A stretch of DNA of 54,377 nt from JACPTG01 sp964504135 (GTDB lineage: Archaea > Nanobdellota > Nanobdellia > Woesearchaeales > UBA10216). Location: the NCBI GenBank assembly GCA_964504135.1, contig CAZDCW010000005.1, positions 1 through 54,377 on the forward strand, written 5' to 3'. Shown here piece by piece: positions 19,201 through 25,683 of this stretch. Numbering within the stretch: the stretch's first letter is position 1; every line of letters begins with the position of its first letter. A program made the translations under genes and the position numbers. Under the pieces are notes generated by a model. It did no database searches. It saw nothing but the letters and a program-made list of their open reading frames with translations, and had not been told where the DNA came from.

Positions 19201-19313
19201 ACCCTGATGAGAAGGTGTTTGATGATGTTATCAGGGAGACCGGCTGCATTCCGCCTTGGATTAAGTTTGACCTCAAGGGAAAGGCCAATACAAATCCCTG
19301 TCCGGTGGCTTAA
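10233..19313 (+). CDS. Giant secreted multi-domain protein (kinase-like, ART-like and pThr-lyase-like domains)
   Basis: 3026 residues with an N-terminal Sec signal (MRQLVWLLFVLLLSGFASGA). Residues about 20-1070 are unrecognised. Kinase-like repeats lie at about 1075-1390, 1764-2056 and 2080-2345. Repeat 1 has FVFK (Lys about 1164), a loop D1272NSAAN1277 and KYID (D1294). Repeat 3 has NDYRSAN (D2244, N2249) and ELD. Repeat 2 reads NKNNGLDD, so its catalytic Asp/Asn appear lost. Two ADP-ribosyltransferase-like regions follow the R-S-E plan: RLYRG (about 1540), FVSGSE (about 1633), RSETAIIG (about 1694); and RLFMG (about 2504), FASASS (about 2594), ESEMAVAG (about 2640). The C-terminus (about 2870-2985) has KIH, HKV and SYR, as in OspF/SpvC and LanL lyase domains. 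The gene is coupled to the pilin-like gene and convergent with polD-L (stops overlap). Domain identities are by eye; the role is inferred as an effector or toxin-like surface protein. Confidence 0.75.
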   Translation: MRQLVWLLFVLLLSGFASGAATVILPPSGPDAPDVKPPGGCSDCVAGTICTSAGPPASCQAAETADLATVPPALINSQISAIPPKKLEDSLGDIQDLSQLSSPEAQEALRQAFQKRYGIPVTIDASAGRVRVVNDRLFRQGSSIDLPSLKDNREIRSLELTTVQDGAGSQLVARYSLKTGYYFDVVGQFNLVAADNYGLVIDGINARFAAANGYYGVIDNYVTSRNVLLSLAGSEEISGDANFFRNPDSSLDRSRPVKLSGTNSWVCVDDKAKCMRNHPLNDWTSTESGPGSADWMVTEACFRCSEDEVSGLSERLLEGLIYGYTSWTRQPNAQGIVSDSLNMRGYGISKFGDAIIEGSHLNVDFTVNDDSDTSGVMFRFLDSKLGRDDKAVGRVVSYGRSLDLQFESDGNVHAKERNFQTETAVPLTSQGFVNSLLFGSGDILPAAVTHFGDSSAIKKLEAEIRTTPLEARSADVKAYISQSRPDLLGQPLTAAQSAELDREFLKAYLGYEYAADFLKRQPTLEEAYHYGESVLSGLSGSQKADDSKKPVVFNHQTSKVLPSGTMVKFENFYFMTPDSVVTGQGDIDFNSALRQKYEREVMQRALKDSSFLALAPEERDSYIQSAVSQYEPLISLASRMNEQRLVVEYVENSGNVVGVQELKTSVKDVGDKRQLAYAQLEHLQTVQEGMEEVLLQLQQGKSLVDIREKASGKVEAAFGDPALNYQYNQELASRIISAGRSSIELNGHTFDITTKEGLASFLVYNNLDAARLFYGRGNFEDASSHSLNALQFSMSPEDFAEFLKVLRQNPGVFGKVASSPDGQSGFTAFSRDGYDYLVPDRIRLMVQQGRLNQDILKQYMDNKAAVESKNLLVSNPEKALDFILPNEYWEVAANLAFASKPTAVVVSAGGKVMLRKTVLKLSEEVGRLGFSGVIGFDLPRGALSGNALRAAVKASDEDAPRLSRGSFPVLDPAAATGCITCRPDQVLDSSNPAFALQTEPRDKGLFERLLDLVRGRKSPVAPPEAPGAPDDLTLFKFLDEEQVVPHPIDPPARPGSIDEVVQASQRRVPEAQDPAYVASVRSMLGRSEEDISFMLDKYIGTNIKPQVAAVVRDERMWQQVLEHLKIPPTDVQKVGFEELNPGTFSRPIKVTVSGQGFSKDFVFKLPRDSYVDPEVTERQFRYMAGMARATDERGERAVMQRVLADPLYYDLGYRGPSAIVPEEFVPGKLAGWAERYYEPAALVHSLGSLDGRLWAASRQLENGVETGFVTVDNSAANIIVAESENGEVVAKYIDSDINRNHVIMGNLEDLVIYSIHTKSQRNWQRRIQPDDLDDFLSGMLEHLGDRDSALRSFAKAADTLEQEALKVESEQWRSEMREAAGRIRAFVKREAASVRGVSGLGGGAPAKAGRPLTNREVADIVKLEIPQAAEHPHLVRLVANAQTEIDAFYQELAAKMGGEYFPAESSDIRQQILEVKPQFEFAFRAGTPDKMSATVTYVNAELPGMLVVGTSSGRSSGRILGENQGFIVKGPNGKSEDTVRLYRGVIEYAAEQQLPVIIRKRYATAEDIEGFVRGWIDIGTLLRNHPDRVSLVSKYEKIARENPEWSKLEVAFKAFHSYCRENFVGSLDCSGSIFVSGSEKSSVAEMYSLSSRTGIIYGTEGSRGIRGVLILDVPKSRTFEPSSAIVNYNSDTRSETAIIGAVDHAWVRGFVPSEGLESNAAGFQQRITIAEKIIDELDSASDPLGAAISVMLANSGLSRALERNIGTNIRSQVESVLSDSGAWSQVLWHLAVEPGDVARIDVQELTSGFYKNPFKVELFLRNGESRSFVFKLPRDSYVDPELTERQFRHMKDLDGSGVMQKVIGGQPVYVDLGGDLGRRPIIFEEYVPGYTAEKALTVYGKRPVMVSLGDLDGRFWAASRSVEDGMVTGLVNKNNGLDDIIAEEKSGALVSRYVDSDVDFVSQGGIDELVIKGLFHKNFEWPRIMPDYIDAYLSAMLPHLGNRESALRAFISTADRIDSEALRPVNKDWKAGMQDAAGRIRKFATDRLEIKEFVAAERRAAKVVLLPGTPVNLPAKPAEVRDDAYALLGHLSRDSDAWKPVLAKLGVKPEDVLKVDVRTMAEGGTKIAYIVSLDLKSGERKSFVFKTSNGKNRILEGEYSALKKAEGFNVGPRQLTDSPIVAEIAGGKSVLLLEELVTGYSLDEAKLTVPPDELYRAMGELDARLFEAGKTSEYGRIRGFTYNDYRSANVRFYDDAGEGLVGKFVELDVSTSSIDDFFGANYLFSVPPENLNAYLKGSFSVLKDKRKALSSLAGLADYFSWKSSYMAENVAQIKKFVSEYAASEGITLPPRRQSIPSKAELREAVMGNTADPLAADIVARAYTDMYSARVKLASSFNGRYVLLDGNIIVDDAVETGGRLSDALKRADVKAKEYAETDKDAVVKVVPSVSYGEQNSPEKITVLLTFAEKATGKRYDDAFFGEVVLNNMAGYGAVESAGAKRGEVRLFMGIGGDPSQVQKAGIVAAGYATTDDIRRFMDGKAGIEELLGKHPEKESLVKRFHKVKEENPGLSDSEAAYMAFTRNCAWAGGCHASIFASASSDPQMSAFYEQFGGQKASWILVMDIPKREVLNAKEIGNFGESEMAVAGEISPQWIKGFVPRNVRYADMDTMLHAFDAQVTSGTTVVVASEGVVREVPFDAEKLTSKAQFMVYGENHKANIVGPPGTVYDIGDGVLLRPGEVFELSEEQYASLRKAAPYDLEVRGFGVSMPITEAEYRAIIASGKFETLVDSGDYVVYVTEGLELPGGRRLSAGSGDRIWVGLGEYISVMTKGIRPNLESVSNGVTMALNSHEYALLKVRNYFHEGAWINSPKFSDYKEGWKIHVTAAQDDIAMLEDALLPYLRQKRITHKVMIASQVPKYRGTTQEGKVVAVFLGSGPDAERIVEEMDSLIAAELKNSGKLAREELPYGGKSGMISYRYANHKGYSIVNPDNPDEKVFDDVIRETGCIPPWIKFDLKGKANTNPCPVA

Positions 19314-22300
19314 CCAAACCACCTTCCAAGCCCTTCCTGCTTCTCCTTGTCCCTGCCGAATACTTCCTCTACCCTTTTCTTGGTGAGCATCAGCGTCTGC
19401 TGGAGGTAGGCTGATACTGCATATTTCTCGGCAAGGCTTATCGCAGGGCCGAGGTATTTTGTTATTGAGCCTTCGGATACTGTGAATAGCAGCTTGCCTT
19501 TGCATTCGCACATTCCGGAGAGTGGCGGCCTGCGGTATTTCTTGTTGCATTTGACGCATCTGAACTGCTGTGTTGAGAATTTCCTCAGGTTGCCTTTTAT
19601 GTCGCGGAGCAGGTGCTTTTCTATTACCATTTTTGCGACCCCCTGCGCGTCTACAGCCCTTATCTGCTCTGCCAGCAGCATTTGCCCTTTGAGCTTTTCT
19701 TCCATTGACGGCAGCAGCTTGTAGGCTGAGTATGTGTTGCCTGAGTTTATGTCGTGGATCTCATGCGTGTACCCGAGTCCTTCATACTGCTGGTCTGTGC
19801 CAAGCCTGGACTGGAGTATTTCAACTCCGCTTGGCATTTTCTGCTGGAGTGTTGCCTCGTAGAAGCTTAGCGGGTATCTCCAGGCCACGTCTATCCTGTG
19901 CGCCATGTCGTCCACTTCTGCGGGTATCAGTTTTGAGGTAAGGACTAGTGGCGAGTCCATTGTTTTTGCTCCTCGCTTGTCAGGGAGGAACTGCCTGGAA
20001 AAATTAAGCAGCGCGTCCATCAGGAGAATGACGCATGCCTCGTCTCCGTCAGTGTCCCTTCTCATGGCTGCGTGGTAGAGTGGGTGTGCGAGCATTGTCT
20101 GCGTCTTTGAGAAGCCGATTATCCTTCCTACCATTCCTGCGCTGATGTGCGGCGCAAGGCCTATTACAAGGTGTCCGGCCAGTTCCTCTTTTTTTTTCAG
20201 TTTGTAGAATGGCTCCTGGCCGTACAGGAGCCTTAGCTCATCATCCACGAAGCCTGCAATTCTGAATAGTACAGAGTCTGCGCTTTCGTCCCCGAATCCT
20301 GTTGGGAGGATTAGGTCCTGTGGCTTCAGCTCGAGTATTTGGTCGTATTCCCTTAATGGGATTCCATTAATGTCCTTTTCATAGCCGAGCTCCAGCAGCC
20401 TGGTGACTGGGGTCATGACTTCAAATGGCTTGAAGTGGGTTATCGGCAGCTCTGTCATGTCGTATCTTGTTGTTCCGTCTTTGTTGACTGCCAGGTCGTG
20501 CATGGCTCTGAGCACGCCTTTGGCGAGGTTTTCGGGCGTGTGGTCTTTGTTTGAAAGCCCCTTTACCCCTTTTATCAGCTCTGGGTAGCTTTTTGCCTTG
20601 AGTTTTTTAAGGCTGGCCTGGAGGTATTTGTCTGGGCTTATGGTCATTCTTCTGAATCCTGGGGGATTGTGCGTGCAATTTTGGGCTCGGCAAATCAGGC
20701 AGTTGTACGTTATGGTTGTTGCCTTTCCGCATTCCTCGCATACGCCGTAGATTGTTTCTGAGTTGCAGTTGCTGCAGGTTCTTGTTGGGAATTCTGCTGT
20801 CACTTTTCCTGCCTGTATGGCGCTCTGGAGGCGTCTGAGCCTTCCGCCTTCGGCGCCAACCGGGAATAGTACGTGCGGCGAGCCTGTCAGTTCGCGCATT
20901 TTTGCCTTTTCAGGCCTGCCCATCCTGGCTCCAACATATGTTCCGCCCTTGTCTCTTATCTTGACCTTGCTTATGGTGTTTATCATCTCAACTGGTGTCT
21001 TGTCAGGGCTTTCCAGGAGTTTTGCTGTTTGTGTGTCAAGGCTGAATGTTGCGATGAGCGCCTCTGCCTCCTGCCCCTGTATCACGACGTATTCGTTCCC
21101 TGCCACTGTATGTGGCACTCCTGCGACTTCAAGGTGCCTTTTTGCCTTGTTTATTTGCAGGATTATCCTTGTTTTTTCCTCTTGTCTTATGCTTCCGCTT
21201 GCAAGCCAGTCTGCCAGCTCAGTCAGGTCGTGGCTGCTCAGGCTGTTCCAGTAATACGTATAGTATGGGTGGAGTGGGACGCCTGTTTTTTCAGATATCT
21301 TGAGCGCAGTGGCCATTGTTGGCTTTACGATGGAGGGGTTGTGCATTATTGCCGCGAGCTCTTCAGGCGGTACTTCAGTGTGCTCGGCGAGCTTCTCGAG
21401 GTCCAGGTTTCCGAAGAGGTCTACGGTTGCCTTTTCAATTTCCTGTACGTGCCATTCCTCGCAGTACCCTGCCGGCACAAGGGGCTGGGCCCTGTCAAGG
21501 AAGTCGCCGTAGCTTACCAGTATGTCGCCGAGGTACAGTATTTCCTGTATCTGGTCCTTTTGCTGTTTGGCGGCGTGCTCGCTTTCAAGCCTTGTTACGC
21601 TGCCGTCGTTCAGCTTGACGATTGGCCCGTCTATGCTGTCCGCAGGCGTTACAGCTGCTGCCTTTCCAGGCCTTTCTGTTTTTAGCTGAGTCCCTGTTGC
21701 TATGTATCCAAGGAGTATTGCGAGCGTGCTCGGGTTCAGGCCTATTGATGAGTATCCGCTCATTCTTGTCTTGCCGTATCTTAGCCTGAAGCCGCCTGGC
21801 CTTAGAGGGTATGACAGTACTGGCCGTCCTGCCACGAGGTCTGCTATGTAGGTATAGTCTGGAAAGAGTCCGGAAACTTTTTTCGCCTTTTCCTTTCGCA
21901 TGGCGATGTATGTTGCGAGGAAGCTCCAGTCCAGGTCGAACTCCTTTCCCCATAGCCTGAGTTCCTTCCACAGCTTTGGCGCTTTCAGGGCGAGCATTGA
22001 AATGACAAGGCATACTCCTGAGCGTATCTTGTTTGTGCTTATTCTTGGCAGGTCCTTGTGGTTGCTTACCTCCATCCTTTCAGAGGGCTCGCCATCAACC
22101 TCCACAGGCAGCTTCGAGATGAGGAACTTTATTTCTTCCTTGGCAGGCTTGTATTGGAGGTTGGTTACCCTTTCATGATAGTCGTCCAGTTCTGTCGCGA
22201 ATCTGTTCATTTCATCTTCTGTGGGGTCGTATTCTGCATAGCCCATGCATTTCCTTATGTGGTCTGTAATCACCAGGCAGACTCCTGCCGCTGTCCCTCC

Positions 22301-22759
22301 TGCGCCCCTGATTGGCCCTGCGAATGACGCCGCTATGTAGTCTTTTCCGTCTGCCCTCTTTTTGATGCGCAGCTCTACAAATCCTTCAAGGGGCGCGGCA
22401 ACGACGCCGACTGTGTGGTATGCAAATCCTGTTCTTATGCCTACCTCCATGGCTTCTTTCTGGCTTTTGAACTGGCAGAATTTCTCCCTGGCCACTTCTT
22501 CTGCTATTATCAGGGATACCTGCCAGGCCAGGGCGCCGTATTTCTTTTCAAGCTGCTCTATCCTTTTCGGGATTCCTTTGCCGGATATTTCAGGGGCGAT
22601 TGCTGATATGAGCCCCTCTACCCTCTCTGCCATGTTTTTTGCGAGGGGTATGTCCACTTTTGTTTCAGGGTCGTATCCCTTCTTTCTGGCCTTTTCAGCT
22701 GCCGAGTAAGCGCTTTTGAGTGAGCGGCTGATTGACTCAAAGTATTCGTTCATGCTCAT
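19310..22759 (-). CDS. polC: DNA polymerase D large (catalytic) subunit DP2
   Basis: Catalytic subunit of the archaeal replicative polymerase PolD, which has an RNA-polymerase-like double-psi barrel core. The 1149 residues are typical of an intein-free DP2. Landmarks: the conserved early block FAGPIRGAGGTAAGVCL (about residues 130-146), the catalytic MRRDTDGDEACV acidic motif (about 930), a mid-protein zinc cluster CSNC...CEEC...CLIC, and a C-terminal zinc module CVKC...CECKG preceding the PCNA/DP1-interacting tail. Many archaeal DP2 genes carry an intein near the catalytic site; none is present here. Its start overlaps the stop of the small subunit by 4 bp, so the two are coupled. Confidence 0.97.
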   Translation of the reverse strand: MSMNEYFESISRSLKSAYSAAEKARKKGYDPETKVDIPLAKNMAERVEGLISAIAPEISGKGIPKRIEQLEKKYGALAWQVSLIIAEEVAREKFCQFKSQKEAMEVGIRTGFAYHTVGVVAAPLEGFVELRIKKRADGKDYIAASFAGPIRGAGGTAAGVCLVITDHIRKCMGYAEYDPTEDEMNRFATELDDYHERVTNLQYKPAKEEIKFLISKLPVEVDGEPSERMEVSNHKDLPRISTNKIRSGVCLVISMLALKAPKLWKELRLWGKEFDLDWSFLATYIAMRKEKAKKVSGLFPDYTYIADLVAGRPVLSYPLRPGGFRLRYGKTRMSGYSSIGLNPSTLAILLGYIATGTQLKTERPGKAAAVTPADSIDGPIVKLNDGSVTRLESEHAAKQQKDQIQEILYLGDILVSYGDFLDRAQPLVPAGYCEEWHVQEIEKATVDLFGNLDLEKLAEHTEVPPEELAAIMHNPSIVKPTMATALKISEKTGVPLHPYYTYYWNSLSSHDLTELADWLASGSIRQEEKTRIILQINKAKRHLEVAGVPHTVAGNEYVVIQGQEAEALIATFSLDTQTAKLLESPDKTPVEMINTISKVKIRDKGGTYVGARMGRPEKAKMRELTGSPHVLFPVGAEGGRLRRLQSAIQAGKVTAEFPTRTCSNCNSETIYGVCEECGKATTITYNCLICRAQNCTHNPPGFRRMTISPDKYLQASLKKLKAKSYPELIKGVKGLSNKDHTPENLAKGVLRAMHDLAVNKDGTTRYDMTELPITHFKPFEVMTPVTRLLELGYEKDINGIPLREYDQILELKPQDLILPTGFGDESADSVLFRIAGFVDDELRLLYGQEPFYKLKKKEELAGHLVIGLAPHISAGMVGRIIGFSKTQTMLAHPLYHAAMRRDTDGDEACVILLMDALLNFSRQFLPDKRGAKTMDSPLVLTSKLIPAEVDDMAHRIDVAWRYPLSFYEATLQQKMPSGVEILQSRLGTDQQYEGLGYTHEIHDINSGNTYSAYKLLPSMEEKLKGQMLLAEQIRAVDAQGVAKMVIEKHLLRDIKGNLRKFSTQQFRCVKCNKKYRRPPLSGMCECKGKLLFTVSEGSITKYLGPAISLAEKYAVSAYLQQTLMLTKKRVEEVFGRDKEKQEGLGRWFG

Positions 22760-24138
22760 TCTTCAGCCCCGAATTTCAGGATTTTCACTTCCCTGGTCTG
22801 GAGGTTTACGATTGGGACCCGGGCTGGTTGGGGGACATGCCCCATTCTTTCCTGGAAGCTTGTCTTGCCCTGCCAGCATGAGCTGCTGATGAGTGTTACG
22901 TGCTTGTATTGGGAGGCGTATGACCTGTGGATGTGGCCTGTTGCGAATATGTCCGGCACTTTTCTTATTACAAGGTTGTCTGTTGCAGAGGGGATGTATA
23001 ATGTTGCCGAGTGTGTGGGGCTCAGGTGCCTTCTCTGGAGAAGGAACTTCATTATGAGGTCTGCCCTGTCGTACCCTCCCTTTGTGCGTATGCTTTCCAC
23101 GTTTGCGACATAGTAGTCAAAGCTGTAGCCGTGGTATACCAGCACTGTCAGGCCAGGGAAATCAGGTGTCTTGTCCAGCGTAACGTAGGCCGGGTTTGAG
23201 ACAGGGTACACGTTCGGGAGGTTTAGCAATGGAACGAACATTTCGCCTATGAATGGCGGCTGCGGCTCTGATATCCTCATCGAGTCGTGGTTGCCTGGGG
23301 AGATTATTATTTTCTTGTCCTTTGGTATCCTGCTAAGGAGCTCAGCGCATTTTTTGTACTGGCCGAAGATGTCCTTTTCCTCAAGCTCCTCATCCTGGTC
23401 AGGGTATATCCCCACGCCGTCCACTATGTCGCCTATTATGAATACATATTTTACCTTGCGTGCCAGTTCCTTTTGCTGCTCGCTTCCCAGCTCGCTGTTT
23501 ATCCAGCTGAGGAACTTGCTGAATTCCTCTCCGAGGAATTTCTTGGAGCCCACGTGTATGTCTGACAGGAAGACCGCGTATCCTTCATAGGGGCTTTTTT
23601 TTGCATCCTCTGCAGGCACGTCCGGGTGGATTATGCTTCCTGCAAAAAGCAGCTCTCCGTTGTACGCCCCTGTTATTCCGATGATTTCGTCCATTACGCA
23701 GTCCTTTGCCGTGTTGTAAAGCTCCTGCTTGGCCTTGCTGACCAGTACCTTTGCGCTTCCTGTCTGGTCTTCGACCGTTAGCATGATGTGCTCGTTTTTT
23801 GTTGTCTGCTTGTCGGCTATCATGCCAATTATTGTTGCCTTTTCCTGCCTGCCGAATTTCAGCCTGCTTATGCTTGTCGCCCCGCTCATCTCAGGCCTTG
23901 CCGCCAGCATCCTTTCGATTGCCCTGAATCGGTCGTTGTAGTATTCTACAAAGTCAGAGCATTCTCTCTTTCTTGGAGGTTCGTAGTATGACTGCAGGAT
24001 TTCGACCGAGCTTAGTTCGTTGCCTGTTTTCTTGATTTCCTCAATTCCGAGCTTGTCTATGTTTTCCAGCAGCTCAGGACTTACCAGTACGTTCCTTTTC
24101 AGAAGAACCTCTAGTGCCTTTCTCTTTTGCTCGTCCAT
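22756..24138 (-). CDS. polB: DNA polymerase D small subunit DP1 (proofreading exonuclease)
   Basis: DP1 of PolD: an OB-fold plus an Mre11-like calcineurin-type phosphoesterase giving 3'-5' proofreading. In 460 residues there is an N-terminal helical part, an OB-fold (about 105-180), then phosphoesterase motifs in order: LSDIHVGS (about 191), GDIVDG (about 237), SPGNHDSMR (about 281), VLVYHGYS (about 332) and ATGHIHRS (about 398). All metal-binding Asp, His and Asn residues are present, so it should be active. It is encoded between orc1 (1 bp gap) and the large subunit (4-bp overlap), which forms a replication operon. Confidence 0.96.
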   Translation of the reverse strand: MDEQKRKALEVLLKRNVLVSPELLENIDKLGIEEIKKTGNELSSVEILQSYYEPPRKRECSDFVEYYNDRFRAIERMLAARPEMSGATSISRLKFGRQEKATIIGMIADKQTTKNEHIMLTVEDQTGSAKVLVSKAKQELYNTAKDCVMDEIIGITGAYNGELLFAGSIIHPDVPAEDAKKSPYEGYAVFLSDIHVGSKKFLGEEFSKFLSWINSELGSEQQKELARKVKYVFIIGDIVDGVGIYPDQDEELEEKDIFGQYKKCAELLSRIPKDKKIIISPGNHDSMRISEPQPPFIGEMFVPLLNLPNVYPVSNPAYVTLDKTPDFPGLTVLVYHGYSFDYYVANVESIRTKGGYDRADLIMKFLLQRRHLSPTHSATLYIPSATDNLVIRKVPDIFATGHIHRSYASQYKHVTLISSSCWQGKTSFQERMGHVPQPARVPIVNLQTREVKILKFGAEE

Positions 24139-24139
24139 T

Positions 24140-25348
24140 TCACAAGTTCAGCGACTCTTCAAGTATTTTCTTCATTCGGGGGGTTGTTGTGCTTGGGACT
24201 GAGAGGGCTATTTCCCTGGTCCTCCCGTACCGGCCCTTTGATATTACCTTGACGTTGACTATTCCCAGCATGTCCAGCTCGGCTATTATGTCTGATACCC
24301 TTCGCTGGGTCAGGGGCCTTAGCCCTATCCTGCTGCATACTGTCTTGTAAAGCTCGTATACGTCTCCTGTGAATATGCTGCCCTTGCTGCTGATTCCTAT
24401 GGATACTATTGCATATAGGGTTGCCTGGCTCTGCTTTGGCTGTGTTGTGAGTATTATCATAAGCCTGTCGCGCTCTATTTTTTCGTCTGCCGCGTCTAGG
24501 TGGCTTATGCTTATGGTGCTGCTGCTGTTCCTTTCAGCTATTTCGCCTGCCACCCTGAGGAGCTCAAGACACCTTCTTGCGTCACCGTGCTCCCTTGCAG
24601 CGTAGGCTGCGCACTTCTCAAGCACTCCCTGCTCCAAAGCATCCTCGGCGAACGCCTCCCTCGCTCTTTCGCTAAGTATGTCCTGCAGTTGTAGGGCGTT
24701 GTATGGCGCGAAGATTATCTCCTCTTCTGAGAGGGATGATTTGACTCTTGGGTCAAGCGCGTCAAGGAATACCATGTCGTTTGATATCCCTGCTATTGAT
24801 ATCTTTGCATTTTTCAACTCGTCATTTATCCTGGTGAGGTTGTACAGTATTTCATCCCCTGCTTTCTTTACGAGCTGGTCTATCTCGTCCAGGATTATTA
24901 TGTTCACGCAGCTGTTGCTGTCTATGGCCTGGTGGAATATTTTGTAGACTTCGTCGGTTGGCAGGCCTGTTGGCGGTATTGATTTCCCGTAATCCCTTGC
25001 AAGTTGGGCTATGAGCCTGTATTCTGTGTCAGCTATCCTCTTTAGCTTGCAGTTCAGGTATACTATTTTGAGGGGTATGTTGTTTGCTGCGGCATGCATT
25101 TCGAGTTCTGCCGCGACGTGTCGCATGCTGAGGGTCTTTCCGCTGCCAGCCTTCCCGTATATGAATAGGTTGGATGGCTTCTCTTTTTTCAGGCTTGGCG
25201 CCAATATTCCGGCTATTGCGCCAATCTCCTTCTCCCTGTGGAGCACTGCCTGTGGAATGTGTGCTGACTGGAGAACTGCCTTGCTCTTGAATATGGATTT
25301 GGCCTCAAGATACCTGTCAAAGAACCCTGTCAGCCCGCTCTGCCCCAA
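24140..25348 (-). CDS. orc1/cdc6: Origin initiator Orc1/Cdc6
   Basis: Replication initiator that binds ORB motifs and loads MCM. The 402 residues are typical. Motifs: Walker A GKAGSGKT (about residue 66), Walker B IILDEIDQL (about 149), sensor 1 IAGISND, an arginine-rich sensor 2 region GDARRCLELLRVA, and a C-terminal winged helix (about 310-395; LYKTVCSRIGLRPLTQRRVSDII). The start appears to be TTG at 25348. It sits about 26 bp after a TTTTAAAG box (25371-25378) and no in-frame ATG or GTG lies nearby upstream. The adjacent non-coding region contains an ORB-like motif, the usual position of an origin. Confidence 0.95.
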   Translation of the reverse strand: MGQSGLTGFFDRYLEAKSIFKSKAVLQSAHIPQAVLHREKEIGAIAGILAPSLKKEKPSNLFIYGKAGSGKTLSMRHVAAELEMHAAANNIPLKIVYLNCKLKRIADTEYRLIAQLARDYGKSIPPTGLPTDEVYKIFHQAIDSNSCVNIIILDEIDQLVKKAGDEILYNLTRINDELKNAKISIAGISNDMVFLDALDPRVKSSLSEEEIIFAPYNALQLQDILSERAREAFAEDALEQGVLEKCAAYAAREHGDARRCLELLRVAGEIAERNSSSTISISHLDAADEKIERDRLMIILTTQPKQSQATLYAIVSIGISSKGSIFTGDVYELYKTVCSRIGLRPLTQRRVSDIIAELDMLGIVNVKVISKGRYGRTREIALSVPSTTTPRMKKILEESLNL

Positions 25349-25392
25349 GCACCCTCACCCGCACCATCTTTAAAAGTCTTAATTCCCTTCTA

Positions 25393-25422
25393 AACCCCCA
25401 CACCCCGGTTTCCTGTGGAAGT
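25393..25422 (-). promoter_or_regulatory. ORB-like initiator-binding motif
   Basis: On the minus strand the sequence reads CTTCCACAGGAAACC, followed by GGGGTGTGGGGG. This has the mini-ORB core (TTCCA..GGAAAC) followed by a G-string, as described for archaeal origin recognition boxes. It lies directly upstream of orc1. A weaker second copy (GTTTCCTATAG, 25501-25511 on the plus strand) lies across an AT-rich stretch. Confidence 0.65.
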
Positions 25423-25526
25423 GTTTATTGTTATGTTATAAAAAATTATTCAATATTATTTACAATATGGAAAAGAACTGTTGGTTGAAAACAGAGAAGT
25501 GTTTCCTATAGACTTTCTATCAATTG

Positions 25527-25558
25527 AACACATAAACACAAGATTAAACACATAAACA
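25527..25558 (+). repeat. 12-bp direct repeat, two copies, 20 bp apart
   Basis: AACACATAAACA occurs at 25527 and again at 25547. The 20-bp period is close to two helical turns, so two protein molecules would sit on the same face of the DNA. It could be part of the origin or an operator for the downstream TrmB-type gene. Confidence 0.6.
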
Positions 25559-25656
25559 AGGCCCTCCATGAGAAGCCAAGGGGTCAGAGGGCTGTTTGGC
25601 GGTACACAGTCAACTATCTATATACTATCGTTGAGTGGTAAAATAAGCAAAACCTT

Positions 25657-25664
25657 TTTATAAT
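25657..25664 (+). promoter_or_regulatory. TATA-like box of the TrmB-type gene
   Basis: TTTATAAT centred about 24 bp before the ATG at 25684. It overlaps the alternative in-frame ATG at 25663, which argues against using that upstream start. Confidence 0.5.
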
Positions 25665-25683
25665 GCCCTTTTATCCCACATCC

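Larger units (their letters stand above)
25393..25600. other. Candidate replication origin
   Basis: The gene-less region between divergent orc1 (-) and the TrmB-type gene (+) combines several features. It has an ORB-like motif with a G-string (25393-25422), an AT-rich stretch (25427-25470) suited to unwinding, and a weak second ORB-like core (25501-25511). It also has two perfect 12-bp direct repeats AACACATAAACA (25527-25538, 25547-25558) exactly 20 bp apart, and a small hairpin GCCCTC/GAGGGC (25561-25592). Archaeal origins usually lie next to orc1/cdc6. No experimental evidence; motif reading only. Confidence 0.6.

Noticed and set aside
20873..21685. A 270-codon open frame on the plus strand, antisense to the PolD large subunit
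   Set aside because: It mirrors a well-conserved gene, has no promoter or ribosome-binding site and a low-complexity Cys/Val-rich translation; a shadow of codon bias.
25527..25592. CRISPR array beside orc1
   Set aside because: Only two 12-bp repeats with an 8-bp gap and no cas genes; better explained as origin or operator repeats.
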